NCBI GenBank assembly: GCA_943788635.1
Contig: CALSRA010000031.1
Location: forward strand, 1-49,188
DNA length: 49,188 nucleotides
Direction: 5' to 3'
Source: an uncultured Alphaproteobacteria bacterium
GTDB lineage: Bacteria > Pseudomonadota > Alphaproteobacteria > UBA8366 > GCA-2717185
Shown here in pieces: positions 37,900 to 46,185 of this stretch. The translations under genes and the position numbers were made by a program. A model generated the notes under the pieces. That model was not told the DNA's origin and ran no database searches. It worked only from the letters and a program-made list of their open reading frames with translations. Position 1 is the stretch's first letter. Every line of letters begins with the position of its first letter.

Positions 37900-37959
37900 A
37901 TATTATCTCTCACCCGTAATCAACGCCGCATTCCGCGGTTGGAAAAAAGGAAAAGAACC

Positions 37960-38388
37960 ATGCCACTGATTCAAGTCACTGCCGCTGAAGGTTCCCTGAA
38001 CAAGCCCGAACAGGACGCGCTGATGTCCCGCATATCCAATGCTGTGCTAAAGGCGGAGCGCGCCCCCATCGACCATGCCGGGGCGCAGGCGCTCACCTGG
38101 GCGTATTTCATCGAACAGCCGGAAGGGGCGGTCTATATCGGCGGTGAAAACATCCCCGAGCCGCCACTTCGTATTGCGGTCACCACGCCGGAAGGGGCGT
38201 TGAACGCCGGGACGCGCCGGGAACTCGTCGCGGAAATCGGCGCTATCGTCGATGACATCGTCGGCCCGTATGAAGGCCGGCTGAACCAGTGGACCATGCT
38301 GTACGAGGTTGATGACGGCAGCTGGTCCGGCAGCGGACAGATCTTCCCGCTTGCGGGAATCAAGGAAGCCATGGGGATCGCGGCCTAG
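37960..38388 (+). CDS. Tautomerase family protein
   Basis: A 142-residue tautomerase-like protein, about twice the size of 4-oxalocrotonate tautomerase and so perhaps a fused-domain form. It begins MPLIQVTAAEG; loss of Met would expose the catalytic Pro1. The second half has PPLRIAVTTPEGALNAGTRRELVAEIG, which resembles a second tautomerase unit. ATG 37960 is chosen because AAAAGGA is upstream and it gives the N-terminal proline; the longer frame adds MEKRKRT. It is the first gene behind the TetR-controlled promoter and was followed by the esterase before that gene was split. Confidence 0.86.
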   Translation: MPLIQVTAAEGSLNKPEQDALMSRISNAVLKAERAPIDHAGAQALTWAYFIEQPEGAVYIGGENIPEPPLRIAVTTPEGALNAGTRRELVAEIGAIVDDIVGPYEGRLNQWTMLYEVDDGSWSGSGQIFPLAGIKEAMGIAA

Positions 38389-38421
38389 CGCGACCCGAAC
38401 CACCCCGAAAACATTTCAAGC

Positions 38422-38454
38422 GGACCGGGCGATGATCAAAAGATCGCCCGGTCC
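38422..38454. repeat. Perfect 12-bp inverted repeat between tautomerase and esterase genes
   Basis: GGACCGGGCGAT at 38422-38433 pairs with ATCGCCCGGTCC at 38443-38454 across a 9-base loop. No T run follows on the plus strand, so it is not a normal terminator. Its place between two operon genes suggests a role in mRNA stability or partial termination. Confidence 0.6.
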
Positions 38455-38471
38455 CGAAAAGGAACATGACA

Positions 38472-38975
38472 ATGGCACATTACATTTTGGTACACGGCGC
38501 CTGGGAAGGTGCCTGGAGTTGGGACAACACACGGATCGCACTGGAACAGGCCGGCCATACGGTCACGGCCATCGACCTGCCCGGCAGTTATGGCAACCAA
38601 CAGGCGATTCCAGACGTGACGATGGCGCGCTATGTCGAAACCGTGGCCGATGCGATCATCGCGCTGGACCACCCTGTGATTCTGGCGGGGCACAGCATGG
38701 GGGGCGCCGTTATCTCTGCGGTGGCGGAACTGTTACCGGAGAAAATTGAACGGCTTGTCTATGTCGCGGCGTTCCTGTTGAAGGATGGCGACAATGTGCT
38801 GGCGGCGATGCAGCGTGATCCGGATGGCGAATACCTGCCACGGCTGACCTTTGCACAAGATCAAAGCTACGCCACGGTTTCGGAAGACGTCGTTCGCGAC
38901 ATCGCGTTCCACGACGTTGCCGAAAAGGACATCCGTCATGCCCTGCCGCTGATGGCGGAAAAGCAGTCCGCCTAA
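38472..38975 (+). pseudogene. Alpha/beta hydrolase (salicylate esterase-like), 5' part of a gene split by the integrative element
   Basis: The first 165 codons of an alpha/beta hydrolase of the plant methyl esterase type. The oxyanion region HGAWEG is at 9-13 and the nucleophile S75 is in LAGHSMGGAV. The gene then enters the element after M-A-E-K-Q and stops two residues later (S-A-stop). The rest of the gene, with the catalytic histidine, is at 46201-46416 behind the second copy of the same 15 bases. Joined in frame the product has 236 residues, the usual family length. ATG 38472 is preferred over 38466 because AAGGA is 8 bases upstream. The fragment cannot be an active esterase. Confidence 0.9.
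38952..38966 (+). repeat. Left attachment-site core (attL)
   Basis: ATGGCGGAAAAGCAG, codons M-A-E-K-Q of the esterase. Identical to 46186-46200; flanking bases differ on both sides, so the shared core is exactly 15 bp. Confidence 0.9.
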
Positions 38976-39151
38976 CATTCGACCGCATCAGGTCGAGCTT
39001 GTTCATAAGTACATGTAAACATGTTATATTTTAAAAATAATTTTGATCTGTTCGCGCCCGACCGCTTGCGTTCCCATAAAACCAACCTATCTTTAGGGAA
39101 CGGTTTTGGTAACGCCGAAACCGGTACGGTAATTTCGCGAGGACGCAGATC

Positions 39152-40428
39152 ATGCCCAAAAAGTTAAGCAAGGCGCTTACACCACTGCAGGTAAAAAACG
39201 CTAAGCCTGGACGACATGCAGATGGCGAAGGCTTGCATCTGTTGGTCAAACGATCCGGCGCGCAGTCTTGGGTCTATCGCTTCATGCTAAATGGCAAGAG
39301 CCCGCGATATCGGGCTATCGCGCTGTCCCAGAGGCTCTCGCACTTCTGCAGAAGACTGGAGGCGAAACTTAACCCTGGCCCAAGCACGCGATGTGGCGTC
39401 GATTTATCGAACGAAGGTCAAACTGGGGTATCGACCCACTGACCGAGCGTGAAGATGCGGAGAAGGCTGCAGCGGCGGCTAAGCAAGCTGAAAAAGCAGC
39501 AGCCGTGACATTTAAAGAGATGGCCGAACAGTTTCTCTCGATGAACGAGGCTAACTGGCGTAACGCCAAGCATCGTCAGCAGTGGCGTAACACGCTCAAT
39601 ACCTATGCCTACCCGATAATAGGAAAGATGCGGGTTGGCGATATCGAAACCCCTCACGTGCTGCAGATCCTCGAACCCATCTGGAGATCTAAAAGCGAGA
39701 CAGCGGGCCGAATAAGAGGGCGTATCGAGGCGATCCTTGATGCAGCCAAAGTGCGGGAATACAGGTCTGGAGAGAATCCTGCGCGTTGGCGGGGTCATCT
39801 TGCCAACCTCTTACCTGCCAGACCGAAGTTGTCTCGGGGCCACCACAAGGCATTGCCCTATGATGAAGTGCCCGCACTGCTTAGCGCCCTTCGCTCTCAC
39901 CGCGCAGTCAGCGCTCTCGCTTTAGAGTTCACCGTCCTCACAGCCGCGCGCACGGGAGCTGTCCTTGGGGCCTCGTGGGAGGAGATTGATTTTAAGAAGC
40001 GCGCTTGGACTATCCCCGCCCATCGAATGAAAGCTGGCAGGGAACACCGCGTTCCTCTCTCGGACCAGGCGATCCGCATTCTTCGTTTGGCTCAGAAGTT
40101 GGGAAAGACCCACGTATTCCCCGGCCTGAGGGGTGGCGCGATGTCGAGTATGGCTATGCTCATGCTGCTGAGGCGAATGCAGCCAGGCATCACCGTTCAT
40201 GGGTTTAGGTCGAGCTTCCGAGACTGGGCTGCCGAGTGTACGGGCTACTCCCATGAGGTCTGTGAAATGGCTCTAGCTCATACCATCGGCAACAAGGCCG
40301 AAGCCGCCTACAGGCGCGGTGATCTATTCGAGAAACGCAGAAGGCTAATGGATGATTGGGCCAATTATTGTGACGAAGGACAGGCCACTCAGGCCCACGT
40401 CATCCCCATTAGGAAAGCAAAAGGTTGA
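39152..40428 (+). CDS. P4-type tyrosine integrase; two single-base frameshifts
   Basis: Site-specific recombinase that should move the surrounding element. The N-terminal arm-binding DUF4102 domain is at residues ~1-95 (LTPLQVKNAKPGRHADGEGLHLLV, SWVYRFMLNGKS). A core-binding domain follows, then the catalytic domain with arginine in TAARTGAVLG, H-x-x-R in HGFRSSFRDWAAE, histidine in LAHTIGNK and the tyrosine in AEAAYRRGD. The frame shifts twice, at the C run 39301-39303 and the G run 39425-39428. Removing one base at each gives 424 residues, normal for the family. It starts 186 bases inside the left att copy, as usual for such integrases. Small inverted repeats (ACATGT twice, 39011-39024) lie upstream and may bind recombination or regulatory proteins. 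Confidence 0.9.
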
Positions 40429-40430
40429 TT

Positions 40431-41003
40431 ATGGGCAAGAGCACCTTCGAAGCCGACCGTCAGGGTCTCATTGATCGCTATCTTGCAGGGGCCCCACGTG
40501 AGGGTGAGAAGTCTGACAAAGACTCTGGAGAAGCCGTCCTTACCCTGATCTTGGAAACGGAGCGGCTGAGGCACGGCGTTACCCAGCCCGGGGAAGATCG
40601 AGACCGACGGGACGCGGAAACCATTGCCGCACTCCAAAACTCACTCAAGCTGGGGCCTGAACATAGCATTGCTGAAGCCGCTTTCCGCCGCCTGGTCCCT
40701 AACCCAGAAGCAGCGGCTGGGTATGTAGATGCCTACGACACAGAGCGAAGATCGAAGCAGTCGCAAATTGCTCAAAAGGAACGCCCGAGAGGACGGGACA
40801 GCATCACGCGAAAGATTGAAGGTATTATGAGCAAGGAGACCTCGAAGCTCGCGGCGAAGGTTGTCGGGCGGATGTTGTTGGAGGATCCAGACATCAAGCT
40901 CATCGGAGATGAGTACCGACATAAAGATGGATCAACCTTGCAGGCCAGGAACTTGGATAGCCGCGTGTGGGACGCCTGGAACCGAATAAGCAAGAGAATT
41001 TAG
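40431..41003 (+). CDS. Hypothetical protein of the integrative element
   Basis: A 190-residue, charged and mainly helical protein that I do not recognise. AAGG lies six bases before ATG 40431, and the gene begins 3 bases after the integrase stop, so it is probably co-transcribed. The stretch ERRSKQSQIAQKERPRGRDS is strongly basic. It could be a DNA-binding accessory factor, but nothing in the sequence proves this. Confidence 0.6.
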   Translation: MGKSTFEADRQGLIDRYLAGAPREGEKSDKDSGEAVLTLILETERLRHGVTQPGEDRDRRDAETIAALQNSLKLGPEHSIAEAAFRRLVPNPEAAAGYVDAYDTERRSKQSQIAQKERPRGRDSITRKIEGIMSKETSKLAAKVVGRMLLEDPDIKLIGDEYRHKDGSTLQARNLDSRVWDAWNRISKRI

Positions 41004-41093
41004 GGTTAGCCTGGTTAGCCCTAAACGGATCGATCGACCGGATAATATAGGCTCGGATAGAACCGCCTCATTCACAAACGAATGGAGGTGGAA

Positions 41094-41312
41094 ATGCCCG
41101 CCACAGAAATCTATCCAAAACTCGCCTACAGCATCCGTGAGGCGTGTGAAGCCTCAAGCCTGGGTAAGACAACGATTTACTCACTAATCGCCGCGTCGAG
41201 ACTTAGAGCAATACGCATCGGTGGCCGGACAGTTATCCCGGCAGACAGCCTTAACGCACTTCTAAACGGTGATAGCGACAACCGCATTGAAGCTATAGCG
41301 GGAGACGCGTGA
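41094..41312 (+). CDS. HTH DNA-binding protein, AlpA/excisionase-like
   Basis: A 72-residue protein with one MerR/HTH_17-type helix-turn-helix: YSIREACEASSLGKTTIYSLI, then RLRAIRIGGRTVIPADSLNALL. Such proteins act as excisionase or as activators of integrase in P4-like elements. GGAGG lies 5 bases before ATG 41094, which decides the start over ATG 41082. Its stop overlaps the next ATG (TGATG). Confidence 0.82.
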   Translation: MPATEIYPKLAYSIREACEASSLGKTTIYSLIAASRLRAIRIGGRTVIPADSLNALLNGDSDNRIEAIAGDA

Positions 41313-41827
41313 TGATCACCCTCAACCAGCAACCAAACTATAACTCTCTCAACCAACGATCGAACTATGCCGACCGCTATGTCTTCCCAGATGATATTGA
41401 TGAGAGGAAAGCACGGGGAAGACGCTGGAAAGCGTTTATCGCAGCAACCGGCTTTGTCGAAAACCTGAATTTGCTATCTCCAAAACATTGCGACCTAGTA
41501 GCTGCTCTAAAACAAAGTGACGCTCCGATGGATCACACCACCTATCTCGATTTGGGAAACATGGCGGTGGTCATGACCGAGCCTTACCCTTGGCGCGGAA
41601 GTTTGGACGATTTTGATCCAGAGCGGTTTGCTGTGATCGAGGTACAAACAAATATCGCCCCTTATTGCGGCTCTTGGGATTCCGCCGCGGGAGCTAAACC
41701 ATACAGCAGAACATATTTAATCGCATCAATACTCAAGAAACGTCAGCTCGAAGCGGTAGGTGAATGCCTTGAGGAAGCGGCCAAGGATATGCCTGCCTGG
41801 AATTACGTGGGGGAGGACAGCGCATGA
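41312..41827 (+). CDS. Hypothetical protein of the integrative element
   Basis: A 171-residue soluble protein without a recognisable domain. Notable are an Asn/Gln-rich start (LNQQPNYNSLNQRSNYADRY) and a tryptophan/proline-rich middle (VMTEPYPWRGSLDDFDPERF). ATG 41312 overlaps the HTH gene stop and has GGAG 7 bases upstream. Its own stop overlaps the ATPase start as ATGA. The coupling suggests that it works with the ATPase. Confidence 0.6.
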   Translation: MITLNQQPNYNSLNQRSNYADRYVFPDDIDERKARGRRWKAFIAATGFVENLNLLSPKHCDLVAALKQSDAPMDHTTYLDLGNMAVVMTEPYPWRGSLDDFDPERFAVIEVQTNIAPYCGSWDSAAGAKPYSRTYLIASILKKRQLEAVGECLEEAAKDMPAWNYVGEDSA

Positions 41828-43011
41828 GCGACCCTATCCTCGACCAAATCGTTGCCGACTGGGATAAGGAAGGGGGTTTGGCCCCAACTAAGCCCTCCCC
41901 CATATCTAGTCAGCCTAAAAAAGTGGTCCCGATATATCAGCATGTGACGAGTTACGTCGGTGCACCAAGTCCCATCGAACAGCTGAACCAGTATTCTCTG
42001 ACAGGCCAAAGTGCACGCCTCCGGCGACAGATGCTTGTCGATAAGTTCGTCCTCAATAAGATCGCTATCTTGGGACAGTGGACAACAATTTACGGGGCTC
42101 CAAACTCTGGCAAAACGCTACTCACCAAATGGCTCCTCAGAGAAGCTCTATTATCCGACGAAATCGACGGCGAGAGCCTCTACTACATTAATGCAGACGA
42201 CAACTATCGAGGCCTGGTCGATAAGATCGAGTTAGCAGAAGTTTGGGGAATGCACGTTATCGCCCCACATCATAACGGCTTTGACATAGCTCAGATTGCA
42301 GCTCTGATGAGCGAGATGGGACATGGTGGGACCGCTCGAGGCGCTGTGTTCATTCTCGACACCCTGAAGAAGTTTACCGATCTGATGGACAAACGAGCTG
42401 CGTCCGAATTTGGCCAGGTAGCGCGTGGCTTCGTATCTGCAGGAGGCACCTTAATAGCTCTAGCGCATACAAATAAGCATCCCGATGCCGAGGGAAAACG
42501 CGTGTATTCCGGAACAAGTGATATCGTTGATGACTCTGACTGCTGCTTTGTCATCGACAAGGTCTCATCAGAAGAGCGGAATGGCGTGACGACCCACACA
42601 GTTGAGTTCAACAACATCAAGGCTAGAGGGGATGTTGCTAGCACGGTTGGATTCACGTTCGAGAGGCGGCATGGCCAGTCCTACGGAGCTCTTATCGACA
42701 CAGTGGAGCGTTTGGAGCGTAACGACCTTGATGACATCAAGGGCAAAGCCAGTGTTGAGTCAGAGCTCGAGCATGACGCTCCCATAATAGAGGCGATATG
42801 CACGGTGATTTCGGCCGGAACGGTCAGCAAGTCGAAAATCGTTCAGAAGGCGCACGAGTTGAGAGGCAAGAGCAGTGCCAACGTGCGGAAGGTCCTCGAT
42901 AAACGCACAGGGGAGATTTTTGAGCTGGGGCACAGATGGAGGACCCGCAAGCAAGCTCACAACCGGCACGTATATGAAATTCTACCCACACACAAAAAAC
43001 TAAATAACTAG
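41824..43011 (+). CDS. RecA-like/AAA ATPase (RepA helicase type) of the integrative element
   Basis: A 395-residue P-loop ATPase. Walker A GAPNSGKT is at 91-98 and Walker B GAVFILDT at 173-180, followed by LIALAHTNKH, the sensor-like segment found in AAA_25 and hexameric RepA-type helicases. About 60 residues precede the ATPase fold, and a C-terminal extension of ~110 residues (from about 285) may bind DNA. It is coupled to the upstream gene by ATGA overlap. Five short repeats follow its stop. Together they look like the replication module of the element. Helicase activity is inferred from the fold. Confidence 0.8.
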   Translation: MSDPILDQIVADWDKEGGLAPTKPSPISSQPKKVVPIYQHVTSYVGAPSPIEQLNQYSLTGQSARLRRQMLVDKFVLNKIAILGQWTTIYGAPNSGKTLLTKWLLREALLSDEIDGESLYYINADDNYRGLVDKIELAEVWGMHVIAPHHNGFDIAQIAALMSEMGHGGTARGAVFILDTLKKFTDLMDKRAASEFGQVARGFVSAGGTLIALAHTNKHPDAEGKRVYSGTSDIVDDSDCCFVIDKVSSEERNGVTTHTVEFNNIKARGDVASTVGFTFERRHGQSYGALIDTVERLERNDLDDIKGKASVESELEHDAPIIEAICTVISAGTVSKSKIVQKAHELRGKSSANVRKVLDKRTGEIFELGHRWRTRKQAHNRHVYEILPTHKKLNN

Positions 43012-43127
43012 ATATCTGGAAAAACTGGATATCTGGGAAAACTGGATAACTACCGACACCAGCCAGCTGCAAACCCGAAAAAGTCCCGCATTTCCGCCAG
43101 ATATGCCAGTTATTCAGATATTCAGTT
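43006..43127. repeat. Iteron-like cluster: three direct and two inverted copies of a 14-bp motif
   Basis: The motif AACTGGATATCTGG occurs at 43006-43019 (one change), 43023-43036 (exact) and 43040-43053 (AACTGGATAACTAC, weaker) with a 17-base period. Inverted copies are at 43097-43111 (one extra base) and 43114-43127 (two changes). They lie just behind the ATPase gene. Such arrays serve as replication origins or operators in plasmids and satellites. Copies are visible; function is inferred. Confidence 0.65.
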
Positions 43128-43148
43128 TGTGAGGGGGTGCCACCATCC

Positions 43149-43430
43149 ATGACCTGCGAAAAGCAGTCATATATCTCGACTCTCGGTGGACGGATTACCT
43201 GTGCACGATGCGAAGCAACGGCAAAACTCACAAAACAGCGCTGTAGAGCACCAGCGATGAAGGAAAAACGTTTATGCGCAATACACAGCGGTAAGACGGG
43301 GCCGAAAACAGATGCAGGGAGGCAACGCTGCGCAGCGGCAAAAACCATTCATGGATGGGAGACGCGTGAGAAACGCAGGGTTAGGGCTGAAAAGTTAAGA
43401 GAGTTGAGGGCGTTGCAAAAATTACTGTAG
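43149..43430 (+). CDS. HGG-STG-like small basic protein
   Basis: A 93-residue basic protein with CEATAKLTKQRCRAPAM, CAIHSGKTGPKTDAGRQRCA and KTIHGWETREKRR. This is the pattern of the HGGxSTG family, small proteins often found in phages and mobile elements. Here the HGG part reads IHSG. Four cysteines in the first half (CEKQ, CARCEA, RCRAP, LCAIH) may bind zinc. ATG 43149 is taken as the start; GTG 43137 is possible. Role unknown. Confidence 0.72.
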   Translation: MTCEKQSYISTLGGRITCARCEATAKLTKQRCRAPAMKEKRLCAIHSGKTGPKTDAGRQRCAAAKTIHGWETREKRRVRAEKLRELRALQKLL

Positions 43431-43461
43431 GCCGCCGATCGCGTTCCACTAAAGACTTAAT

Positions 43462-43647
43462 ATGGAGAGCGTCGATGAGATGCAGGGCGACCTGGAAACC
43501 TATCTCGTCACTTACAACACCAAGCGTCCGCACCAGGGCCGCAACATGAACGGCAGGACGCCGATAATGGTCTTCCTTGAAGGCCTGCCCAAACCCAAAT
43601 CCACGAAACCGAAAATGAAGGAGACAAAAACCAAAAAAGCCGCTTAA
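43462..43647 (+). pseudogene. Transposase C-terminal fragment (IS481-like)
   Basis: 61 residues that match only the end of a DDE transposase: LVTYNTKRPHQGRNMNGRTPIMVF. The catalytic core is absent. The sequence ending TGTACA at 43693-43698 could be the right tip of the old element. A scar of an earlier insertion. The rest of 43648-43901 shows no gene. Confidence 0.75.
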
Positions 43648-43901
43648 ACTATCCAAGCCCCGGAGCGGCAACTGTCAGGTGATAACCATCTCTGTACACC
43701 TAGACAGTCAATAAAATCTCTTTAGAGTCAGATAGCTAGGACCTATACGTTAGTTCTCTGCTATTCTGCCGTCAAGCATTGGCACACCTTTTTAGACCGA
43801 TAATCGGTTACAGAGTTATATTAATTTGTTAGTAGTTTTATCGCCTTTGTTGGTTGCCGAAATATCTTTGGTTTTTTCCCGAAACAATTGAGTCTGATTT
43901 G

Positions 43902-44396
43902 ATGAAGCACCTAATCTCTATTTCAATAGCGTTTATCATGAGCCTGTTCGTTGCCAGTTCAGCAGGTGCTGAAGATGCCAAACCGGCAGAGTGGCTGTTC
44001 GTTCATACAGCGCAAACGGCTGAAATGACCTCCCCGACGACCCTCGTTATGCCGGTGGAACGAGACATTTTCGCCTTTACCGACAGGCCGAACCGTCGCC
44101 ACGCTTACTTGACAGCCGAGCAGTTTGCCGGGCTGTGGGCAGACGACAAAGGCGACAGCTTCAAGGCAGATCCGCCCAATGCAGTTTTGACGTGGGTTTT
44201 GGGAGACACAGTCCGGGAGGCAGAGGTCGTTATCACAGGCGCCGCAGCGCCGTCGGGCGGAAAAACCTTAGTTTATCGGGTAAAAGCCGTGGTGGGAACG
44301 GATCTAGGCTCATCGAACTTTTTTAAAAACGCATCGTTATTTATTGACCCAGGCAGGTACCCGTTAGGCACACGAATATACTGTTTACTATGTTGA
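43902..44396 (+). CDS. Secreted hypothetical protein (cargo)
   Basis: A 164-residue protein with a signal peptide (MKHLISISIAFIMSLFVASS, likely cut after AGA at residue 23). The mature part has EWLFVHTAQTAEMTSPTTLV and FAFTDRPNRRHAYLTAEQF; I know no function for it. It is probably periplasmic. ATG 43902 is chosen because the signal peptide starts there. It lies among the cargo genes of the element and converges on the reverse transcriptase gene. The 158 bases between them hold no gene. Confidence 0.65.
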   Translation: MKHLISISIAFIMSLFVASSAGAEDAKPAEWLFVHTAQTAEMTSPTTLVMPVERDIFAFTDRPNRRHAYLTAEQFAGLWADDKGDSFKADPPNAVLTWVLGDTVREAEVVITGAAAPSGGKTLVYRVKAVVGTDLGSSNFFKNASLFIDPGRYPLGTRIYCLLC

Positions 44397-44554
44397 ACAA
44401 TATTCCAACTGATGCGAATGGTATTGGGAAGCCATTTTCGAGCAGCCATTGACGGGGAGCCGATCGGAAACAACAAGCGTTTTAGAGAGAAAAGCGCCGG
44501 TCTGTCCTTCTCAGAATCAGTTTTGATCCCGCCCGGGTCATGATTCCGGATAGT

Positions 44555-45424
44555 TTATCTAATAATTTCTGGTGCCAAATTAAGCCTTAGGGCTTTTGTT
44601 ACGTACTGCCATGCCCAGATAAAGCTGCTGGTCCGTGCCGTCAGTCCGCGTAGCCCACCATGGTGCCACTGGTGCCACCTACAGACGTACTCTCGCAGCT
44701 GATGTAAATCGGCTGTTCGCTCATGAAGCTGATGAGAACGTTCTATCAGGCGGGATAGACTGACCGGCGAGGGAGTCAGTGGTTTATCTGGTTCTAGCCA
44801 GTACCCCAGAAAGTCGAACCCCTTTCTTGTCGGTCCTATGAACCGCTTCTTTGGGTGCACATGCACCTTCAGATTATCCAACACCCCATACATCTGCTTG
44901 ATAGCCTTGCGCAGCTTATGTCGTGTCGGAGCAAAGATAACAAAGTCATCCATGTATCGCTGATAACGCACCCCAAGGCTGCCCTGTAAGTCTTTCATCA
45001 GCTTGTCGAGAGGCATCAAATACAAAGCCCCGATGAGTGGCGATAAGGCACCTCCTGCGACCATCCCCTTCCCACCTGAGTTGTGATCTGGGAGAGACAA
45101 ATACTCCCCGACAATGCACGTGATCGCCGGTCTAGCCCGACACTGCTTGAGGAGGTCGAGGATGATCTGATGGTCCATGCTGCTGTAATATGACCTCACA
45201 TCAAACCGAGCCACATAGGCGAAATGATTACAGAGCCTCTGGCTGTAATTGACGGACAGCTTAACCCCGCCATGACCTTTGATGTGAGAGCACCTGCGGC
45301 TCAGGTGGGGTGCCAAATCGTCGTGAAGGGCTGTCTTGGCGTGTCTGAGCAGGGTTGCGGTGGCAGGTGTCCAACGGACAAACTTATGTCCATCCTCGAA
45401 CCATGTGTTGCTCAGCCCAAGCAT
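44555..45424 (-). CDS. Stand-alone reverse transcriptase (group II-intron-like)
   Basis: A 289-residue RNA-directed DNA polymerase. The palm aspartates are D75 in ARFDVRSYYSSMDH and D159/D160 in RYQRYMDDFVIFAPT. The middle block KGMVAGGALSPLIGALYL replaces the usual QG-x3-SP, and KKRFIGPTRKGFDFLGYWL follows. No maturase X domain or HNH endonuclease follows the thumb, and no intron RNA domain V was recognised next to it, so it is not a normal group II intron ORF. It also lacks the diversity-generating signature (SQ in the QG-x3-SP block). Similar stand-alone enzymes occur scattered in Proteobacteria; some stand-alone reverse transcriptases act in phage defence. Role here unknown. It is encoded opposite to the other element genes. 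Confidence 0.85.
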   Translation of the reverse strand: MLGLSNTWFEDGHKFVRWTPATATLLRHAKTALHDDLAPHLSRRCSHIKGHGGVKLSVNYSQRLCNHFAYVARFDVRSYYSSMDHQIILDLLKQCRARPAITCIVGEYLSLPDHNSGGKGMVAGGALSPLIGALYLMPLDKLMKDLQGSLGVRYQRYMDDFVIFAPTRHKLRKAIKQMYGVLDNLKVHVHPKKRFIGPTRKGFDFLGYWLEPDKPLTPSPVSLSRLIERSHQLHERTADLHQLREYVCRWHQWHHGGLRGLTARTSSFIWAWQYVTKALRLNLAPEIIR

Positions 45425-45605
45425 ACTATCCAGCCCCGATCAGTAGCCCTGCCAATATCGGTGAGGTATCGAACAGCCGATACAACCTGATGATGGATGG
45501 TCAAAAAAAAGAAATATCAATACCAGTCTCGACGGGTGTCTACGTAGGATGTTCAAGGAAGGTAAGACAAAAGGATAATAGATATTGTTATCCAGAGGGC
45601 AAGCG

Positions 45606-45884
45606 TTGAGCCAAACCTATTTTGTAGAATGGCCGGAGCGAGATATCTATAGCGGGAATTGGCGGGTGTTTGCGCTATTTCGTTTGGGGGTTTCGTTCGA
45701 GGATAATGTAAAAGCATGTCCTGAAACCGCGCGGATGCTTCAGGAAGTACCGGGACTTGTAAATGCGGGATTTTCGTCTCTTGATCCCGGGGTCTATATC
45801 GGACCTCATGTAGGGTATACACGCCAGGTGCTGCAGCACGACAGGGGTTACAGCGACGGAAGATTAACTGACGTTCCTTCCTGA
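45606..45884 (+). pseudogene. Aspartyl/asparaginyl beta-hydroxylase fragment
   Basis: 92 residues matching the middle of the AspH family: EWPERDIYSGNWRVFALF, CPETARMLQEVPGLVNAGFS and DPGVYIGPHVGYTRQVL with the first iron ligand (PHVG). After that the sequence loses similarity (QHDRGYSDGRLTDVPS) and stops; the second histidine and the arginine are missing. A TTG at 45606 with GAGGG upstream might start it, but the usual N-terminus is absent. A truncated leftover, probably brought in with the element. Confidence 0.72.
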
Positions 45885-46185
45885 GCGCCGGCCTTTGACG
45901 CTGTTCGATGCACCGCTTATCCAGTACCAACCCCAAATACCCGAAAGCAGTTACTGCAGCAGCTTTTTGCCCAAACCTAATTCGTTCGTCAGTAATAGTA
46001 TTACTGGAGGATATGCGGAGTCCCAACTGACAAAGCGGGGGTACCCCCGGGGTGGGGTCTCGACTGGGGCGTTTTGGCTTTTCGGTTCGATGAAATTTTT
46101 CTGAGGCTGCAGCACGCGCCCTATCGGGGAGCTATTATGGGAACACAGCCCAGAAGCGCCGCAAAACCCTAGAAACTGGAGAAAA
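45885..46185. other. Right-end region of the integrative element, no gene found
   Basis: About 300 bases between the hydroxylase fragment and the right att copy. I see no supportable gene. A 12-base palindrome GGGGGTACCCCC lies at 46037-46048 and could be a protein-binding site. The last bases before the att copy provide GGAG at 46178-46181, a ribosome binding site for the ATG in the core. Confidence 0.5.

Noticed and set aside
38900..39150. tRNA gene as integration site
   Set aside because: No tRNA cloverleaf is visible at either end; the 15-bp repeats and the split esterase explain the site fully.
43006..43127. CRISPR array
   Set aside because: Repeats are about 14 bp with 3-base gaps, some inverted, with no spacers and no cas gene.
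44397..45605. Diversity-generating retroelement around the reverse transcriptase
   Set aside because: No template/variable repeat pair differing at adenines was found by eye, no accessory avd-like gene is present, and the reverse transcriptase has GGALSP instead of the SQ-type motif of that class.
44397..45605. Group II intron
   Set aside because: No maturase or endonuclease domain, and no recognisable domain V hairpin or intron boundaries beside the gene.
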